57,169 nt of DNA from Methanoculleus chikugoensis (GCF_900095385.1 NZ_FMID01000014.1:1-57169); one strand, 5' to 3'. Shown: positions 17,318 through 26,977, counted from the first letter of the stretch. Notes: generated by a model not told the origin, from the letters alone. Translations and numbers: made by a program.

Positions 17318-19699
17318 ATGTTCACATTTTTTTCAGACATGAAGGTCGGGACGAAGATCCTCGTCATCTGCCTATTTCTGGCGATCATCCCGACGCTTAT
17401 GCTCGGCATAGTGGCGTATACCAGTTCGAGCGGTGTGATCAACGACCAGATCGAGACGCTGCTCGAGACGCAGGTGCACGACGCGCGGGGATGGACCAAC
17501 GACGTCTACAAACTCACGCGCAACAAGGTGAACAGCGACCTCAACGTCCTCCGGGAGAACTTCTATGCGCGGGGCACCCCCGAGGTCATCGACGGGAAAC
17601 TGACCCTGGTTGACGGGGACAGCAACCCGTACGTCATCAACGACAACTTCGAGATCGTCGACCAGGTGCAGTCCCTGGTCGGCGGGGCGGCAACGGTATT
17701 TCAGGTCTACGACGACAACGCCATCAGGGTCTCGACAAACGTCATCGGGACCGACGGCAGCCGGGCGGTCGGGACGGAACTGACCCAGAACGTCTACGAC
17801 GTCGTGGTGAACCAGGGGGAGACCTACTACGGGAGCAGGGATCTCTTCGGCAAGCGTTACGTCACTGCGTACGAGCCGATAAAGGACAGCCGCGGAAACA
17901 TCGTCGGCGTTCTCTTCGTCGGGACGGAGGAGCAGGAGACGCTCGACGTCGTCAAATCAAGCCTTAAAGAGACCGTCATCGGCCAGAACGGCTATATGTT
18001 CGTCGTCGACAGCAACGGCCAGCTGCTCGTGCACCCGGCCCGGGAGGGGGAGAACATAGCCGACGAGGATTACATCCAGGAGATGATCGAGAATAAGGTC
18101 GGCATCATCCGCCACCAGGTCGACGGAACGGATATTATCGACGCCTACACCTACTTCGAACCGCTCGACTGGCACATCGTCTCGCGTGCCGAACTCTCCG
18201 ACTTCACCGGGCCGATAGACACAATCAGGAACACCATCGTCATCGTCGTCCTCGCATCCATCGCCTTCGGCGTCGCGATCGCCATCCTCTTCGGCCGCTC
18301 GATCTCCGAACCCCTGCAGCAGGTCGTGCTGATGCTCAATGAGCTCCGGAGCGGGCATCTCTCCGCCCGGCTCAACATCAAGCGGCAGGACGAGATCGGG
18401 GTCATGGCCGCAATGATGGACGAGTTTGCCGGCGACCTCCAGACGAACGTCGTCGGGAACTTAAAAAAGATCGCCCTCGGCGAGTACGTCCAGGAGTTCC
18501 CGGTCGCCGACGAGGGCGACGAGATCCGCCCCGCGCTCGCGATGATGGTCCAGTCGCTCGACCATCTCCACAAAGAGACGCTCAAACTCACCGACGCCGC
18601 CCGGGCGGGCGACCTCTCCATCCGCGGCGATGAGAAGGCGTTCCGCGGCGGCTACCGGATGATCATCGCCGGGTTCAACAAGACCCTCGAGTCGATCACC
18701 GAACCGGTGAACGAAGCGATGCGGCTCGCGCGATTCTACGCTTCCGGCGACTTCACCGCCCGGTTCGACGAGAAGATCCCGGTCGCCGGCGAGTTCGTCG
18801 CCTACCGCGACGCTCTCAACACCATCGGCATCGAACTCTCGCGGCTGATGAAACTGATCAGCGAGGAACTCTACGAAGGCGTCTCGGTTCTCTCGCTCGC
18901 TTCAAACGAGATCCTGGCGGTCACGACCCAGCTCTCCGCCGCCAGTTCCCAGACCGCCGCAACGGTGAACGAGACATCGGACTCGGTCGAGAGCGTCAGG
19001 AAGAAGACCGAACTCGTGAACCAGAAGACGAAAGGCGTCTCGGAGAAGGCGATGCGGGCGCTCGACGTCTCCAAAGACGGCCAGAAGTCCGTGCGTGAGA
19101 TCCTGGAGGGGATGAACCAGATCCAGCGGGAGATGGATATCGTCCGGATGAACGTCATCCGGCTCTCCGAGCAGAGCCAGGCCGTCGGCGAGATCATCGC
19201 GACCGTGACCGACATCTCCGAACAGTCCAACCTGCTCGCGGTGAACGCCTCCATCGAGGCTGCAAAGGCCGGAGAGTTCGGGAAAGGGTTTGCCGTCGTC
19301 GCGAACGAGATCCATAACCTCGCCGAGCAGTCGAAGAAAGCAACCTCGAACATCCGGGCTATCCTCACCGATATCCAGCAGGGGGTCTCCTCGACCGCGG
19401 TCTCGACCGAGCAGGGGATCCGGTCCGTCGCGGACGCGGTCCGGCTGACGAACAACGCGCAGGAGGCGATAGAGGTGCTCGCCCGGTCGATAGCCGACTC
19501 CTCGCAGGAGGTCATCGAGATCGCCTCCTCGATCCAGACACAGGCCTCCGGGGTCGATCAGATCTCGCGCGCGATGGAGAACATCCGTGACGCGGCACAG
19601 AAGAACCTCGAAACCACCCATAAGGCGGAGAAGACCGCCGAGGACCTGCACGAGCTCGGTGCCCGCTTAAAGAGGATCACCCAGCAGTACCGGGTCTAG
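17318..19699 (+). CDS. Methyl-accepting chemotaxis-type receptor (Cache-HAMP-MA)
   Basis: 793 residues from ATG 17318 (an upstream GTG at 17267 precedes the probable transcription start). The first membrane helix is [21 protein letters not shown]. An extracellular Cache-type sensor follows (about 35-305), with the repeated Yxx[20 protein letters not shown] elements of Cache_3-Cache_2-type domains. The second membrane helix (about 307-330, [21 protein letters not shown]) leads into tandem HAMP-like segments. The cytoplasmic signalling hairpin tip is [19 protein letters not shown], then [11 protein letters not shown], identifying an MCP domain. It should sense a small extracellular ligand and control the CheA encoded 11 nt downstream. 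Confidence 0.9.
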   Translation: MFTFFSDMKVGTKILVICLFLAIIPTLMLGIVAYTSSSGVINDQIETLLETQVHDARGWTNDVYKLTRNKVNSDLNVLRENFYARGTPEVIDGKLTLVDGDSNPYVINDNFEIVDQVQSLVGGAATVFQVYDDNAIRVSTNVIGTDGSRAVGTELTQNVYDVVVNQGETYYGSRDLFGKRYVTAYEPIKDSRGNIVGVLFVGTEEQETLDVVKSSLKETVIGQNGYMFVVDSNGQLLVHPAREGENIADEDYIQEMIENKVGIIRHQVDGTDIIDAYTYFEPLDWHIVSRAELSDFTGPIDTIRNTIVIVVLASIAFGVAIAILFGRSISEPLQQVVLMLNELRSGHLSARLNIKRQDEIGVMAAMMDEFAGDLQTNVVGNLKKIALGEYVQEFPVADEGDEIRPALAMMVQSLDHLHKETLKLTDAARAGDLSIRGDEKAFRGGYRMIIAGFNKTLESITEPVNEAMRLARFYASGDFTARFDEKIPVAGEFVAYRDALNTIGIELSRLMKLISEELYEGVSVLSLASNEILAVTTQLSAASSQTAATVNETSDSVESVRKKTELVNQKTKGVSEKAMRALDVSKDGQKSVREILEGMNQIQREMDIVRMNVIRLSEQSQAVGEIIATVTDISEQSNLLAVNASIEAAKAGEFGKGFAVVANEIHNLAEQSKKATSNIRAILTDIQQGVSSTAVSTEQGIRSVADAVRLTNNAQEAIEVLARSIADSSQEVIEIASSIQTQASGVDQISRAMENIRDAAQKNLETTHKAEKTAEDLHELGARLKRITQQYRV

Positions 19700-19710
19700 C
19701 ACGACCTGCC

Positions 19711-22020
19711 ATGACCGGACCGGACGACGTATTTCGTGCCCGTCTCCTCGAGACGTTTCGCGAGGAGGCGGACGGGCACCTTGAAGCAATCACCGAGGGG
19801 CTGATCGCGCTCGAGAAGGCCGGGCCGACGCCCGAACTGGTCGAGCGGATTTACCGGACGGTCCACAGCCTGAAAGGAGCGTCGCGCGCGGTCAACCTCC
19901 GGGATATCGAGTCCATCTGCCAGAACATCGAGACCGTCTTCTCCCTTGTGAAGCGGGGCGAGTACGTCCCGGGAGCGGACGACTTCGATCTCTTCCACCG
20001 GGCAATCGCGGTCATAAAGAGTCTCCTCCGGGGAGAGCGGCCCGAGACCCCGCCGGCGGAGATTAACGCGGCGCTCCGGGCCGTCCCCGGCAGGAAGGAG
20101 ACGACCGGGAGCGATCTCCCGGAAGATCGGCCGGCCGGATCGGGTCCGGCCTCCGGGGGGAACCACGCGGCCGATATGCCGGGGCCCTATAACGGCAGCG
20201 AGCAAGGAGCCGACCGGGGCATGGTGCGGATCGCCGCCCACAAACTCGACCGGCTCACCGCCGGAGCCGAGAGCCTCCTCACGACCCGGCTCTTCATCAC
20301 GCAGAGGATACGCGAACTCGAGGAGATGCTGACCCGTTTCTCCCTCTGGCAGTGGAACTACTCCCAGGCGTTCAACGACCTGCAGGTGATCCGCGGGAGA
20401 GCCTTCGGGGAAGAGAAGGCGACGATTCCTCCCGATCTTGTCCTGCCGCTCCAGCGGACGGTCGAGTTTCAGGAGTACAACCGCGAGTTCATAACCAACC
20501 TCCAGCACGATGTCGCCACGCACCTGCGTTCTATGGAGATCGACCGGTCGGCACTCGAGACGAGCACATCCGAGATCTCCGACCTCGTCCACGATGCCGC
20601 GCTGCTCCCGGCTTCAACCATGCTCGCCCCCTTCTCCGCGTTCGTGAGAGAGTTCTCCCGCACCTCGGGGAAATCGGTCGACCTCGCGATCGAGGGGGGC
20701 GAGATCGAGGTCGACCGCCGGATCCTCGATGCGTTGAAGGATCCCATCACGCACCTCATACGGAACAGCATCGATCACGGCATCGAGAGCCCTGAGGCCA
20801 GAAGAGCGGAGCAAAAACCGGCCACAGGTTCCGTGCGGATCCGGGTCTTCCACCGGTCGGGGAGCAGGGTCGGCATCGAGGTGGCCGACGACGGCGCCGG
20901 CATCGACAGCAGCGCGATCCGGAGGACCGCCGTCGAGAACGCCGTGATCACGGAGGACGAGGATAGAGCCCTCACGGACAGCGAGGCGATCTGGCTCATC
21001 TTCCGCTCGGGGATGACCACGAGCCGGATCGTCACCGATCTCTCGGGGAGGGGGCTCGGGCTTGCGATCGTGGAAGACACCGTCTCCCGTCTCGGGGGAA
21101 CAGTGACGGTCTCCTCGACCGTCGGCAGGGGGACGGCGATAACCCTGACCGTCCCGGTGAGGATGGCCACCCTCCGCGGGCTGCTCGTCCGCTCTGAGCG
21201 GCAGGTATACGTCCTCCCGATGCAGCAGGTGAAGCAGGTTCTCCGGGTTCGCCCGGACTCCCTGACCATCACGAAGGGGCGGCCGACGATCAGCCTCGCG
21301 GGGGAGACGATCGAGGTCATCCGGCTCACCGACGCCCTGGGCATCCCCTCGTCCGGCCCTGCCGGGGAGGAGGAGCGGCCGAAGCCCCTCGTCATCATCG
21401 CCTACGGGGCCGGGCAGATCGCGGGGATGGTCGACGAGGTGATCCGGGTCCAGGAGATCGTCGTCCGGCCGCTCGGAAGCCAGCTCGTCTCTGTGCGGAG
21501 GATCGACGGGGCCGTGACCCTCGGGGACGGCCGTCTGGCGCTCGTCCTCGATCCGCTCGAACTGATCCAGGACGCGATGCAGGCGGAACGGCCGGTGCCT
21601 GCATCCGCGCTCCCGCAGGCGGCACAGCAGCGGATCCTGGTTGTCGATGACTCGGTCACGTCGCGTGCCCTGCTGCAGGCGATACTCGAAGGGGCCGGAT
21701 ATCAGGTGGAGACCGCTGTCAACGGGATCGACGCATTCGCAAGGCTTAAGCAGCATGAGTTTGATATGGTCGTTTCAGATGTTGATATGCCCCGGATGAA
21801 CGGTTTTACGCTCACCGAGAAGATCCGGGCCGAAGGCGGGCAGGTTGCCCGGACCCGGGTGGTGCTCGTCACCTCGCTCGGTTCACCTGAAGACCGGGAG
21901 CGGGGAAAGACGGTCGGGGCGGATGGATATATCGTCAAGAAGAGCTTCGAGGCGGAAGAGTTTCTCAAGATAGTCCGGCGCCTGATGCGCCGCCGCGAGG
22001 GAGAGAGAGAGGAGCGATGA
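19711..22020 (+). CDS. Hybrid CheA histidine kinase with C-terminal receiver domain
   Basis: 769 residues. Domains: Hpt (P1) with phospho-acceptor His52 in TVHSLKGASRAV; a linker of about 90 residues with no recognisable P2 domain; a dimerisation region; an HATPase domain with N-box HLIRNSIDHGIE and G-boxes DDGAGI and GRGLGLAIV; a CheW-like regulatory domain (about 480-620); and a receiver domain with the phospho-acceptor near Asp690 in VVSDVDMPRMNG and the switch Lys in GADGYIVKK. This fused architecture provides its own receiver sink. No separate cheY, cheB, cheR, cheC or cheD lies nearby, so the output is probably not classical archaellum control. It ends 1 nt before an in-frame ATG of the next gene. 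Confidence 0.9.
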   Translation: MTGPDDVFRARLLETFREEADGHLEAITEGLIALEKAGPTPELVERIYRTVHSLKGASRAVNLRDIESICQNIETVFSLVKRGEYVPGADDFDLFHRAIAVIKSLLRGERPETPPAEINAALRAVPGRKETTGSDLPEDRPAGSGPASGGNHAADMPGPYNGSEQGADRGMVRIAAHKLDRLTAGAESLLTTRLFITQRIRELEEMLTRFSLWQWNYSQAFNDLQVIRGRAFGEEKATIPPDLVLPLQRTVEFQEYNREFITNLQHDVATHLRSMEIDRSALETSTSEISDLVHDAALLPASTMLAPFSAFVREFSRTSGKSVDLAIEGGEIEVDRRILDALKDPITHLIRNSIDHGIESPEARRAEQKPATGSVRIRVFHRSGSRVGIEVADDGAGIDSSAIRRTAVENAVITEDEDRALTDSEAIWLIFRSGMTTSRIVTDLSGRGLGLAIVEDTVSRLGGTVTVSSTVGRGTAITLTVPVRMATLRGLLVRSERQVYVLPMQQVKQVLRVRPDSLTITKGRPTISLAGETIEVIRLTDALGIPSSGPAGEEERPKPLVIIAYGAGQIAGMVDEVIRVQEIVVRPLGSQLVSVRRIDGAVTLGDGRLALVLDPLELIQDAMQAERPVPASALPQAAQQRILVVDDSVTSRALLQAILEGAGYQVETAVNGIDAFARLKQHEFDMVVSDVDMPRMNGFTLTEKIRAEGGQVARTRVVLVTSLGSPEDRERGKTVGADGYIVKKSFEAEEFLKIVRRLMRRREGEREER

Positions 22021-22051
22021 TATGGAAGGGAAGCATGCAGGAGGAACGAAA

Positions 22052-23344
22052 ATGCGCGTTCTGGTGGTAGAGGATAGCAGGACGCAGGCCGAGTTCATCC
22101 GTTACGTTCTTGAGACGGAAGGATACGACGTCACCCTGGCCGCCGACGGCACCGAGGCGATACGGCGGATGGAGGTCGACATGCCCGATATCGTCCTGAC
22201 CGACATCATGATGCCCGGGATGGACGGGTACGAACTCTGCCGCCGGATCAAGCAGCAGAGGCCGGATACACCCGTCATCCTGGTCACCAGCCTCTTCGAT
22301 CCCGCCGACGTGCTGAAAGGGCTTGCATCGGGAGCGGACAATTTCATCGTGAAACCCGTCGACCCGGAGCACGTCCGCTCCCAGATCGAGGCCGTCACGC
22401 GGGTGCGGGAGATCTCCGAACCGGAAGATTCTCCCGCCGAACTGGAGATCCCCTTCGCCGGCAGCACCTACACCATCGCCGCAGGACGGCTCAAGATCCT
22501 GAACACCCTTCTCTCGACGTACACGATCGCGGTGACGAAGAACACCGAACTCCAGGAGGCGCAGGAGCAGCTGCACTCCCTGAACGAACAGCTCCAGGAG
22601 GCCGTCGCGGATCTCTCGCGCAGCAACGAGAGCCTGGCCGCCGAGAACCAGGAACGGCGCCGCGTGGAGAAAGCGCTCGCGGATGCCAACCGGAAACTCC
22701 AGCTCATGGCAAGCATCACCCGCCACGACCTCTTGAACCAGCTCGCGGCGCTCTGGGGGTATCTCGACCTGGCCCAGATACTGCGCGAGCGCGAACCGGA
22801 AAACGCGTGGCGCCACGTCGATAGCGCTGCCGAGATGGTGAACCGGATCAACAACACCGTCCGGTTTACGGCCGAGTACCAGAAGGTGGGGTCGGCGGCT
22901 CCGACCTGGCAGGAGATCAGGACGATTGTGGAGCGGTCGGAGAAGTACGTCTCGACGGGCAAGGTCACCCTTGAGAACGCCGTTCCGGCGGGGGTGGAGA
23001 TCTTCGCCGACCCGCTCATCGAGAAGGTATTCTCGAACCTTATCGAGAACGCGCTGCGCTACGGGGAGACGATCACCACCATCACCTTCAGCCTCAAACA
23101 GGACAAAGAGACCTACACCCTCCTCTGCGAGGATGACGGGGTGGGGATTCCTGCCGACGAGAAGGAGAAGATCTTCACCTACGCGCACGGCATGAACACC
23201 GGACTCGGTCTCTTCCTCGCGCGGGAGATCCTGGCCATAACCGGGATCTCCATCCAGGAGACGGGGACCCCCGGGAACGGAGCACGGTTCGAGATCCTCT
23301 GCCCGGCAGAGACGATCCGCGCTCCCGGCCGGCAGACCGGATGA
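22052..23344 (+). CDS. Receiver-histidine kinase hybrid (REC-coil-HK)
   Basis: 430 residues. An ATG exists at 22022, but 22052 is preceded by AGGAGG 7 nt upstream and begins directly with the receiver strand MRVLVVEDSR. Receiver: Asp51 in VLTDIMMPGMDGY, Lys101 in FIVKP. Then a coiled coil (about 160-215), an H-box with His225 in ITRHDLLNQL, and an HATPase domain with SNLIENALRYGE, CEDDGVGIP and GLGLFLAREILAITGI. This soluble orphan-type methanogen kinase could be driven by phosphotransfer from CheA-REC and pass the signal on. The adjacent kinase gene is a paralogue whose His is replaced. Confidence 0.88.
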   Translation: MRVLVVEDSRTQAEFIRYVLETEGYDVTLAADGTEAIRRMEVDMPDIVLTDIMMPGMDGYELCRRIKQQRPDTPVILVTSLFDPADVLKGLASGADNFIVKPVDPEHVRSQIEAVTRVREISEPEDSPAELEIPFAGSTYTIAAGRLKILNTLLSTYTIAVTKNTELQEAQEQLHSLNEQLQEAVADLSRSNESLAAENQERRRVEKALADANRKLQLMASITRHDLLNQLAALWGYLDLAQILREREPENAWRHVDSAAEMVNRINNTVRFTAEYQKVGSAAPTWQEIRTIVERSEKYVSTGKVTLENAVPAGVEIFADPLIEKVFSNLIENALRYGETITTITFSLKQDKETYTLLCEDDGVGIPADEKEKIFTYAHGMNTGLGLFLAREILAITGISIQETGTPGNGARFEILCPAETIRAPGRQTG

Positions 23345-23372
23345 TCCAGGACGATAACCACAGGCTCCCCTC

Positions 23373-24779
23373 ATGAACGTCACCGACATTCAGACCGCGC
23401 TTGTCACCGATACGCGCAACCGCATCGCGATCATCGCCGGGCTAGCCGTGCTGACCCTCGGCGGCAACCTGCTCGCCATGGTCCTCGGCGCACCGGAGAG
23501 CCTTCTCCCCCTCCCCACCCTCCCGCTCACCATCCCGATCATCATTGCGAGTTACTGGTACCCGCGGCGGGGCATCCCCGTCTCCGTCTGCTTCGCATCC
23601 GTCTATGCCGTCACGACCTACATCCTCTCTCCGCCGGGCCCCCTGCTCGCGTATACCATCCTCCTGCGTGCGATCCTCCTCGTCCTCATCGGCGGCGTGG
23701 TTGCGTTTCTCGCGACGAAACTCCGGGAGTCCGAGCAGCAGATGAACCAGATCATCGAGTTCCTGCCCGACGCGACCTTCGCCATCGACCGCGAGGGGAA
23801 GGTCATCGCCTGGAACCGCGCGATCGAGGAGATGACCGGGGTGAAGAAAGAGGCCATCCTCGGTCGGGGGGGCTACGAGTACGCCGTGCCCTTCTACGGC
23901 GAACCGCGGCCGCTGCTTGCAGACCTTATCCTCCACGGCGATCCCGAGACCGGGTACCCGTCGGTCAGGAGGGACGGCGACGTCCTCGTCGCGGAGATCC
24001 ACACCCCTCTTCTCAGGGGCGGGCAGGGGGCGCATATCAAGTTCGCGGCGACCGCGCTTCTCGACCGGAGCGGAGAGGTCACCGGGGCCATCGAGTCCAT
24101 CCGGGACGTCAGCGACGAAGTGATGACGGAGGCCGCACTGCAGAACGCCGGCCGCCAGTTGAGCACCCTCACGGGGATCCTGCGCACCGACCTGGCGAAC
24201 CGGCTTGCGGTCCTGTACGGGCATCTCTCGGTGGGCGTGATGAAGTTCGACGATCCCGCGGTACTCTCCTTCATCGACGACCTGAACAATGCCGCAAACG
24301 GGATCCGGCGGCAGATCGAGATCTCCCGCGAGTTCCGCGACATCGGGACGTCGCCGCCGGCGTGGATCCCCGTGCAGCAGGCTGTCCGGAAGGCAGCCGC
24401 CACCCTCTCCTTCGGGAACGTCTCCCTCGATGCGTGGACGGAACGGCTCGAGATCTTCGCCGACCCCCATCTTGCGACGGTCTTCACGCACCTCTTCGAG
24501 AACTCGCTCGCTCCGGCGACGAAGGCGAGCAGGATCGTCGTCACCTACCACCTGCGCCCGGAGGGCTGTGCGATCATCGTCGAGGACGACGGGACCGGTA
24601 TCCCGGACGCGGAGAAGAAAGGTCTTTTTGCGCAGAAGGCGGAGAGTTACGGGCACGGGCTCTTCCTCGCCCACGAGATCCTTGCCATCACCGGGATCTC
24701 AATACGCGAGACCGGGACGTTCGGGACGGGGGCGAGGTTCGAGATCCTGGTGCCGCCCGAAGGATACAGGGTGGTATGA
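23373..24779 (+). CDS. Membrane PAS histidine-kinase-like protein lacking the phospho-acceptor His
   Basis: 468 residues. Four membrane helices lie in the first 115 residues (AIIAGLAVLTLGGNLLAMVLG; LTIPIIIASYW; SVCFASVYAVTTYIL; ILLRAILLVLIGGVVAFLA). A PAS domain follows (about 122-248; FLPDATFAIDREGKVIAWNRAIEEMTGV), then a kinase core. At the H-box the protein reads ILRTDLANRL, with Thr272 where the neighbouring paralogue has ITRHDLLNQL. The ATPase region keeps EDDGTGIPDAEKKGLF and GHGLFLAHEILAITGI, so nucleotide binding may persist. It may therefore be a pseudo-kinase or a sensor phosphorylating another protein's His in trans. Spacing and orientation place it in the chemosensory operon. Confidence 0.85.
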   Translation: MNVTDIQTALVTDTRNRIAIIAGLAVLTLGGNLLAMVLGAPESLLPLPTLPLTIPIIIASYWYPRRGIPVSVCFASVYAVTTYILSPPGPLLAYTILLRAILLVLIGGVVAFLATKLRESEQQMNQIIEFLPDATFAIDREGKVIAWNRAIEEMTGVKKEAILGRGGYEYAVPFYGEPRPLLADLILHGDPETGYPSVRRDGDVLVAEIHTPLLRGGQGAHIKFAATALLDRSGEVTGAIESIRDVSDEVMTEAALQNAGRQLSTLTGILRTDLANRLAVLYGHLSVGVMKFDDPAVLSFIDDLNNAANGIRRQIEISREFRDIGTSPPAWIPVQQAVRKAAATLSFGNVSLDAWTERLEIFADPHLATVFTHLFENSLAPATKASRIVVTYHLRPEGCAIIVEDDGTGIPDAEKKGLFAQKAESYGHGLFLAHEILAITGISIRETGTFGTGARFEILVPPEGYRVV

Positions 24780-24789
24780 GGCTATCGGG

Positions 24790-25344
24790 ATGATAACGGC
24801 TGTTATTTCAGGAAACGGGATGGCGGCAACCGGGATCCGGCCGGAGGTTCGTGAACTGACGAGCGCGGAGTTCCCCGCTGCAAACGAGGTATGGCGCGAT
24901 TACCACGGCACAATCGGCGAACCCGCACGGGACCGGATCTTCGCGACCTTCCTTGCAGGGCAGATCGTCTCTCTCGCCCGGTGCAGGGGACCTCGCCCGG
25001 GTCCAGGCCCGGCAGCGGCTCGTCTTGCAGGGCAGATCGTCTCTCTCGCCCGGTGCAGGAGGCATCCCGACGGCCTGGAGGTCGACGGCGTCTTCACGCC
25101 CGACGCCTGCCGCAACAAGGGGTATGCCCGGATGGTGATGAGCGCTCTTGTTGTGGCCTGCCACAACGACGACCTCTACATGTACGCCGTCGAGAGCCTC
25201 GCCGGGTTCTACGCGGGATTCGGGTTCATCTCGATACCGGAACGCGACCTCCCGCCCGGTATCCGGGAGCGCTACACCTGGGCGGCGGGGAACATGGAAG
25301 GCGCCGAGGTCCGGCCGATGTTCAGGAGAGCCGGGCTGTTGTAG
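24790..25344 (+). CDS. GNAT-family N-acetyltransferase with an internal 24-residue duplication
   Basis: About 184 residues. The acetyl-CoA-binding core is visible: LEVDGVFTPDACRNKGYARMVMSAL corresponds to the GNAT V-x-P-x-x-RxxG/AxxL element (here RNKGYAR) and is followed by LYMYAVESLAGFYAGFGFISIP, the strand-helix before the substrate site. A 36-nt sequence occurs twice, at 24952-24987 and 25024-25059, 72 bp apart and in frame. The product thus carries LAGQIVSLARCR twice, separated by a Pro/Gly/Ala-rich linker, within the first beta-strand pair. ATG 24820 (preceded by AGGAAA) is an alternative start. The substrate is unknown; it lies 10 nt after the kinase gene. Confidence 0.75.
   Translation: MITAVISGNGMAATGIRPEVRELTSAEFPAANEVWRDYHGTIGEPARDRIFATFLAGQIVSLARCRGPRPGPGPAAARLAGQIVSLARCRRHPDGLEVDGVFTPDACRNKGYARMVMSALVVACHNDDLYMYAVESLAGFYAGFGFISIPERDLPPGIRERYTWAAGNMEGAEVRPMFRRAGLL
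24952..25059 (+). repeat. In-frame 36-bp direct repeat with 36-bp spacer inside the GNAT gene
   Basis: Two identical 36-nt copies (24952-24987 and 25024-25059; both begin CTTGCAGGGCAG) separated by 36 nt. The extra 72 bp equals exactly 24 codons, so the reading frame is preserved. Confidence 0.9.
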
Positions 25345-25738
25345 GCCCGGCGCCTCACGGACTTTCATCGCAGTCGCACCTCCGGTGCTCATGCTCCGGT
25401 TCTTACGAACCATCGCGCTCCGAACCGCCGCACTCGCATCTGCGGTGCTCAAGCTCCGTTCCCTTCGAGAAAAGTCGTCCTTCGTGGCTTCGCGCTCTTC
25501 GCGCGAGACTGTACTGGTATCTTCACCCATCAACTCACGCGAAGGCGCGAAGAACGCGAAGGGAAGTCGACGGGTTGACCTTTTGAGAACGACCTCAGCC
25601 ATTTTAGCGAAGTACTGAGACTGTATCGTTATCCCCGGCAAGTAATTCACGCGAAGAACGACATTCATCGCACCTAACGGTGCTCAAACTCCGTTCCTGA
25701 CGAAACGTCGTAAGTCACACCTGATGATGCTCAGGCAC
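25345..25738. repeat. Non-coding spacer with dispersed hairpin-repeat modules
   Basis: 394 bp with no credible gene. It contains copies of the dispersed palindromic module GCACC-N3/4-GGTGC followed by CTCAnnCTCCG: 25376-25388 and 25670-25683, plus a degenerate copy around 25436-25448. It also contains a second family, GCGAAG-rich sequence: CCTTCGTGGCTTCGCGCTC near 25479-25497 and GGCGCGAAGAACGCGAAG at 25544-25561. An 18-nt identical match to the latter lies beside the TnpB element at 32054-32071. The modules also recur at 42.5, 44.2, 47.7 and 53.5-53.9 kb. Confidence 0.75.
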
Positions 25739-25975
25739 TCACGCCCCGCCGCCGCGCTCCTCGAAGTAGCGCAGCGCCTCGGGAACCTGCGCCCTGACCG
25801 TCCGCAGGAAGTAGTTCGTGAGGTCGGGGTCGGCCACCAAGAACGAGTGCTGCATCGCCCGTTCGGTATCCTTGGTGAGCCCGCCGCGCTCGTCTATCTC
25901 CGCTCTCATGTCATGGACGGCGTTATCGACGTCCTGTTCGCTCTCCCACTTCAATACCGATATCGTTCGTGCCAT
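25739..25975 (-). CDS. Small hypothetical protein
   Basis: 78 residues, starting MARTISVLKWESEQDV, mostly helical and charged, with no Cys or membrane segment. No family is recognised. Codon use matches the neighbouring genes, and its amino-acid composition is that of an ordinary soluble protein, which favours it being real. It stands alone between a repeat-rich spacer and the ZPR1-type gene on the same strand. Confidence 0.55.
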   Translation of the reverse strand: MARTISVLKWESEQDVDNAVHDMRAEIDERGGLTKDTERAMQHSFLVADPDLTNYFLRTVRAQVPEALRYFEERGGGA

Positions 25976-26053
25976 TGCTCTTCACCCCACGGCGCCGCCG
26001 TATGGGGAGAGGTTCTATTTCAGGTTAACCCTCGCGGGATTGGGAAAAAAGGG

Positions 26054-26581
26054 TCAGACGTCTCCCGGATCGAGGAGCATCTTTTCGGCTTTCTCGCTGA
26101 CGAGCGCGCTGTTCCCGGCAGGATCCTCGAGGATGACCGTGAACGGGAAGGCCACCTCCCGTGCGGCGGCGATCGTCTCCATCATCCTGAGTGCGGCCGC
26201 CCGCTCGTCTTCGCTCCCGGGGTTCGCGAGGATCGTCTCCACCGCCTGCTCGAAGCGGTAGAGGACCCCCTCGATATTGGTGACGAACCCCTCGCAGGCG
26301 GTGCCGGGTTCGACCGCGAGGCCGAGTTCCGGGATCTCGATCGTCCCCGTCGTGCTCCGCGCCACCCGGATGGCAAGGTCGCCGGGCTCCTCCACCCGCA
26401 CCGTCCACCGGACGGGGACGCCCTCCCCGAGGATGATGGTGTCGGTGTGCCGGTAGCCGCAGGCGTCACAGGCGATAGAGACGAGCAGGAGGTCCGGGAA
26501 GTGGGGGATGTCGAGACGGTGATGGACGATCCGGATCTCGCTCCCGCAGGCGGGGCAGGTTCCCGGATGGGACTCCCGCAC
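26054..26581 (-). CDS. ZPR1-type zinc-finger protein
   Basis: 175 residues. An N-terminal treble-clef zinc site is formed by CPACGSEI (residues 8-15) and CDACGYRHTD (about 38-47), the arrangement of the ZPR1 zinc finger. A beta-rich domain with VRVARSTTGTIEIPELGLAVEPGT follows, which is the archaeal ZPR1-related pattern. Eukaryotic ZPR1 chaperones elongation factor 1A; the archaeal role is unproven. Translation starts at GTG 26581, whose G is shared with the TAG stop of sepF, so the two genes are translationally coupled. The C-terminal 60 residues are an acidic helix. Confidence 0.82.
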   Translation of the reverse strand: MRESHPGTCPACGSEIRIVHHRLDIPHFPDLLLVSIACDACGYRHTDTIILGEGVPVRWTVRVEEPGDLAIRVARSTTGTIEIPELGLAVEPGTACEGFVTNIEGVLYRFEQAVETILANPGSEDERAAALRMMETIAAAREVAFPFTVILEDPAGNSALVSEKAEKMLLDPGDV

Positions 26582-26958
26582 TAGAGGCCCCCGCCGATCT
26601 TCTCGCGGGAGACCTTGACGGACATGGGCGTGATGACGACGTACTTCTGCTCGCCGAGGCCGACGATGTCGCCGTTCACGTCCTTTGCCACGTCGCGAAG
26701 ATCCTTTAAGACCCGCTCGAACGTCACCTTGTCCATCTTCAGCCGCCCGATGTCGACGATGACGATATTGCCGTTGTAAACTTCGTCTTTGACGCGGGGG
26801 GTGTCTTTGAGATCGGCGATGGTGGCGATCTTGATGTACATGGATGCCGGCACTTCTTCGCTTGATCCCTCGTAGGAGGCGAGATCGAGTTCCATGTAGT
26901 CCTCTTCGTTCCGGGCCGGACTTTTGCCGAGGATGCTGTCAAAGAGTTTTTTAACCAT
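26581..26958 (-). CDS. sepF: SepF-like cell division protein (archaeal SepF)
   Basis: 125 residues. The N-terminus MVKKLFDSILGK is an amphipathic membrane-targeting helix, followed by a short acidic linker (to about residue 35) and the SepF core: SMYIKIATIADLKD, NGNIVIVDIGRLK, ERVLKDLRDVAKDVNGDIVGLG and YVVITPMSVKVSRE. In archaea that divide with FtsZ, SepF dimers anchor FtsZ to the membrane. The core ends without the bacterial C-terminal extension, as expected for archaeal forms. Downstream ZPR1 overlaps by one base. A TATA box 20-29 nt before the ATG suggests a leaderless transcript. Confidence 0.88.
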   Translation of the reverse strand: MVKKLFDSILGKSPARNEEDYMELDLASYEGSSEEVPASMYIKIATIADLKDTPRVKDEVYNGNIVIVDIGRLKMDKVTFERVLKDLRDVAKDVNGDIVGLGEQKYVVITPMSVKVSREKIGGGL

Positions 26959-26977
26959 AGAAAAATTGAGGAATGAA

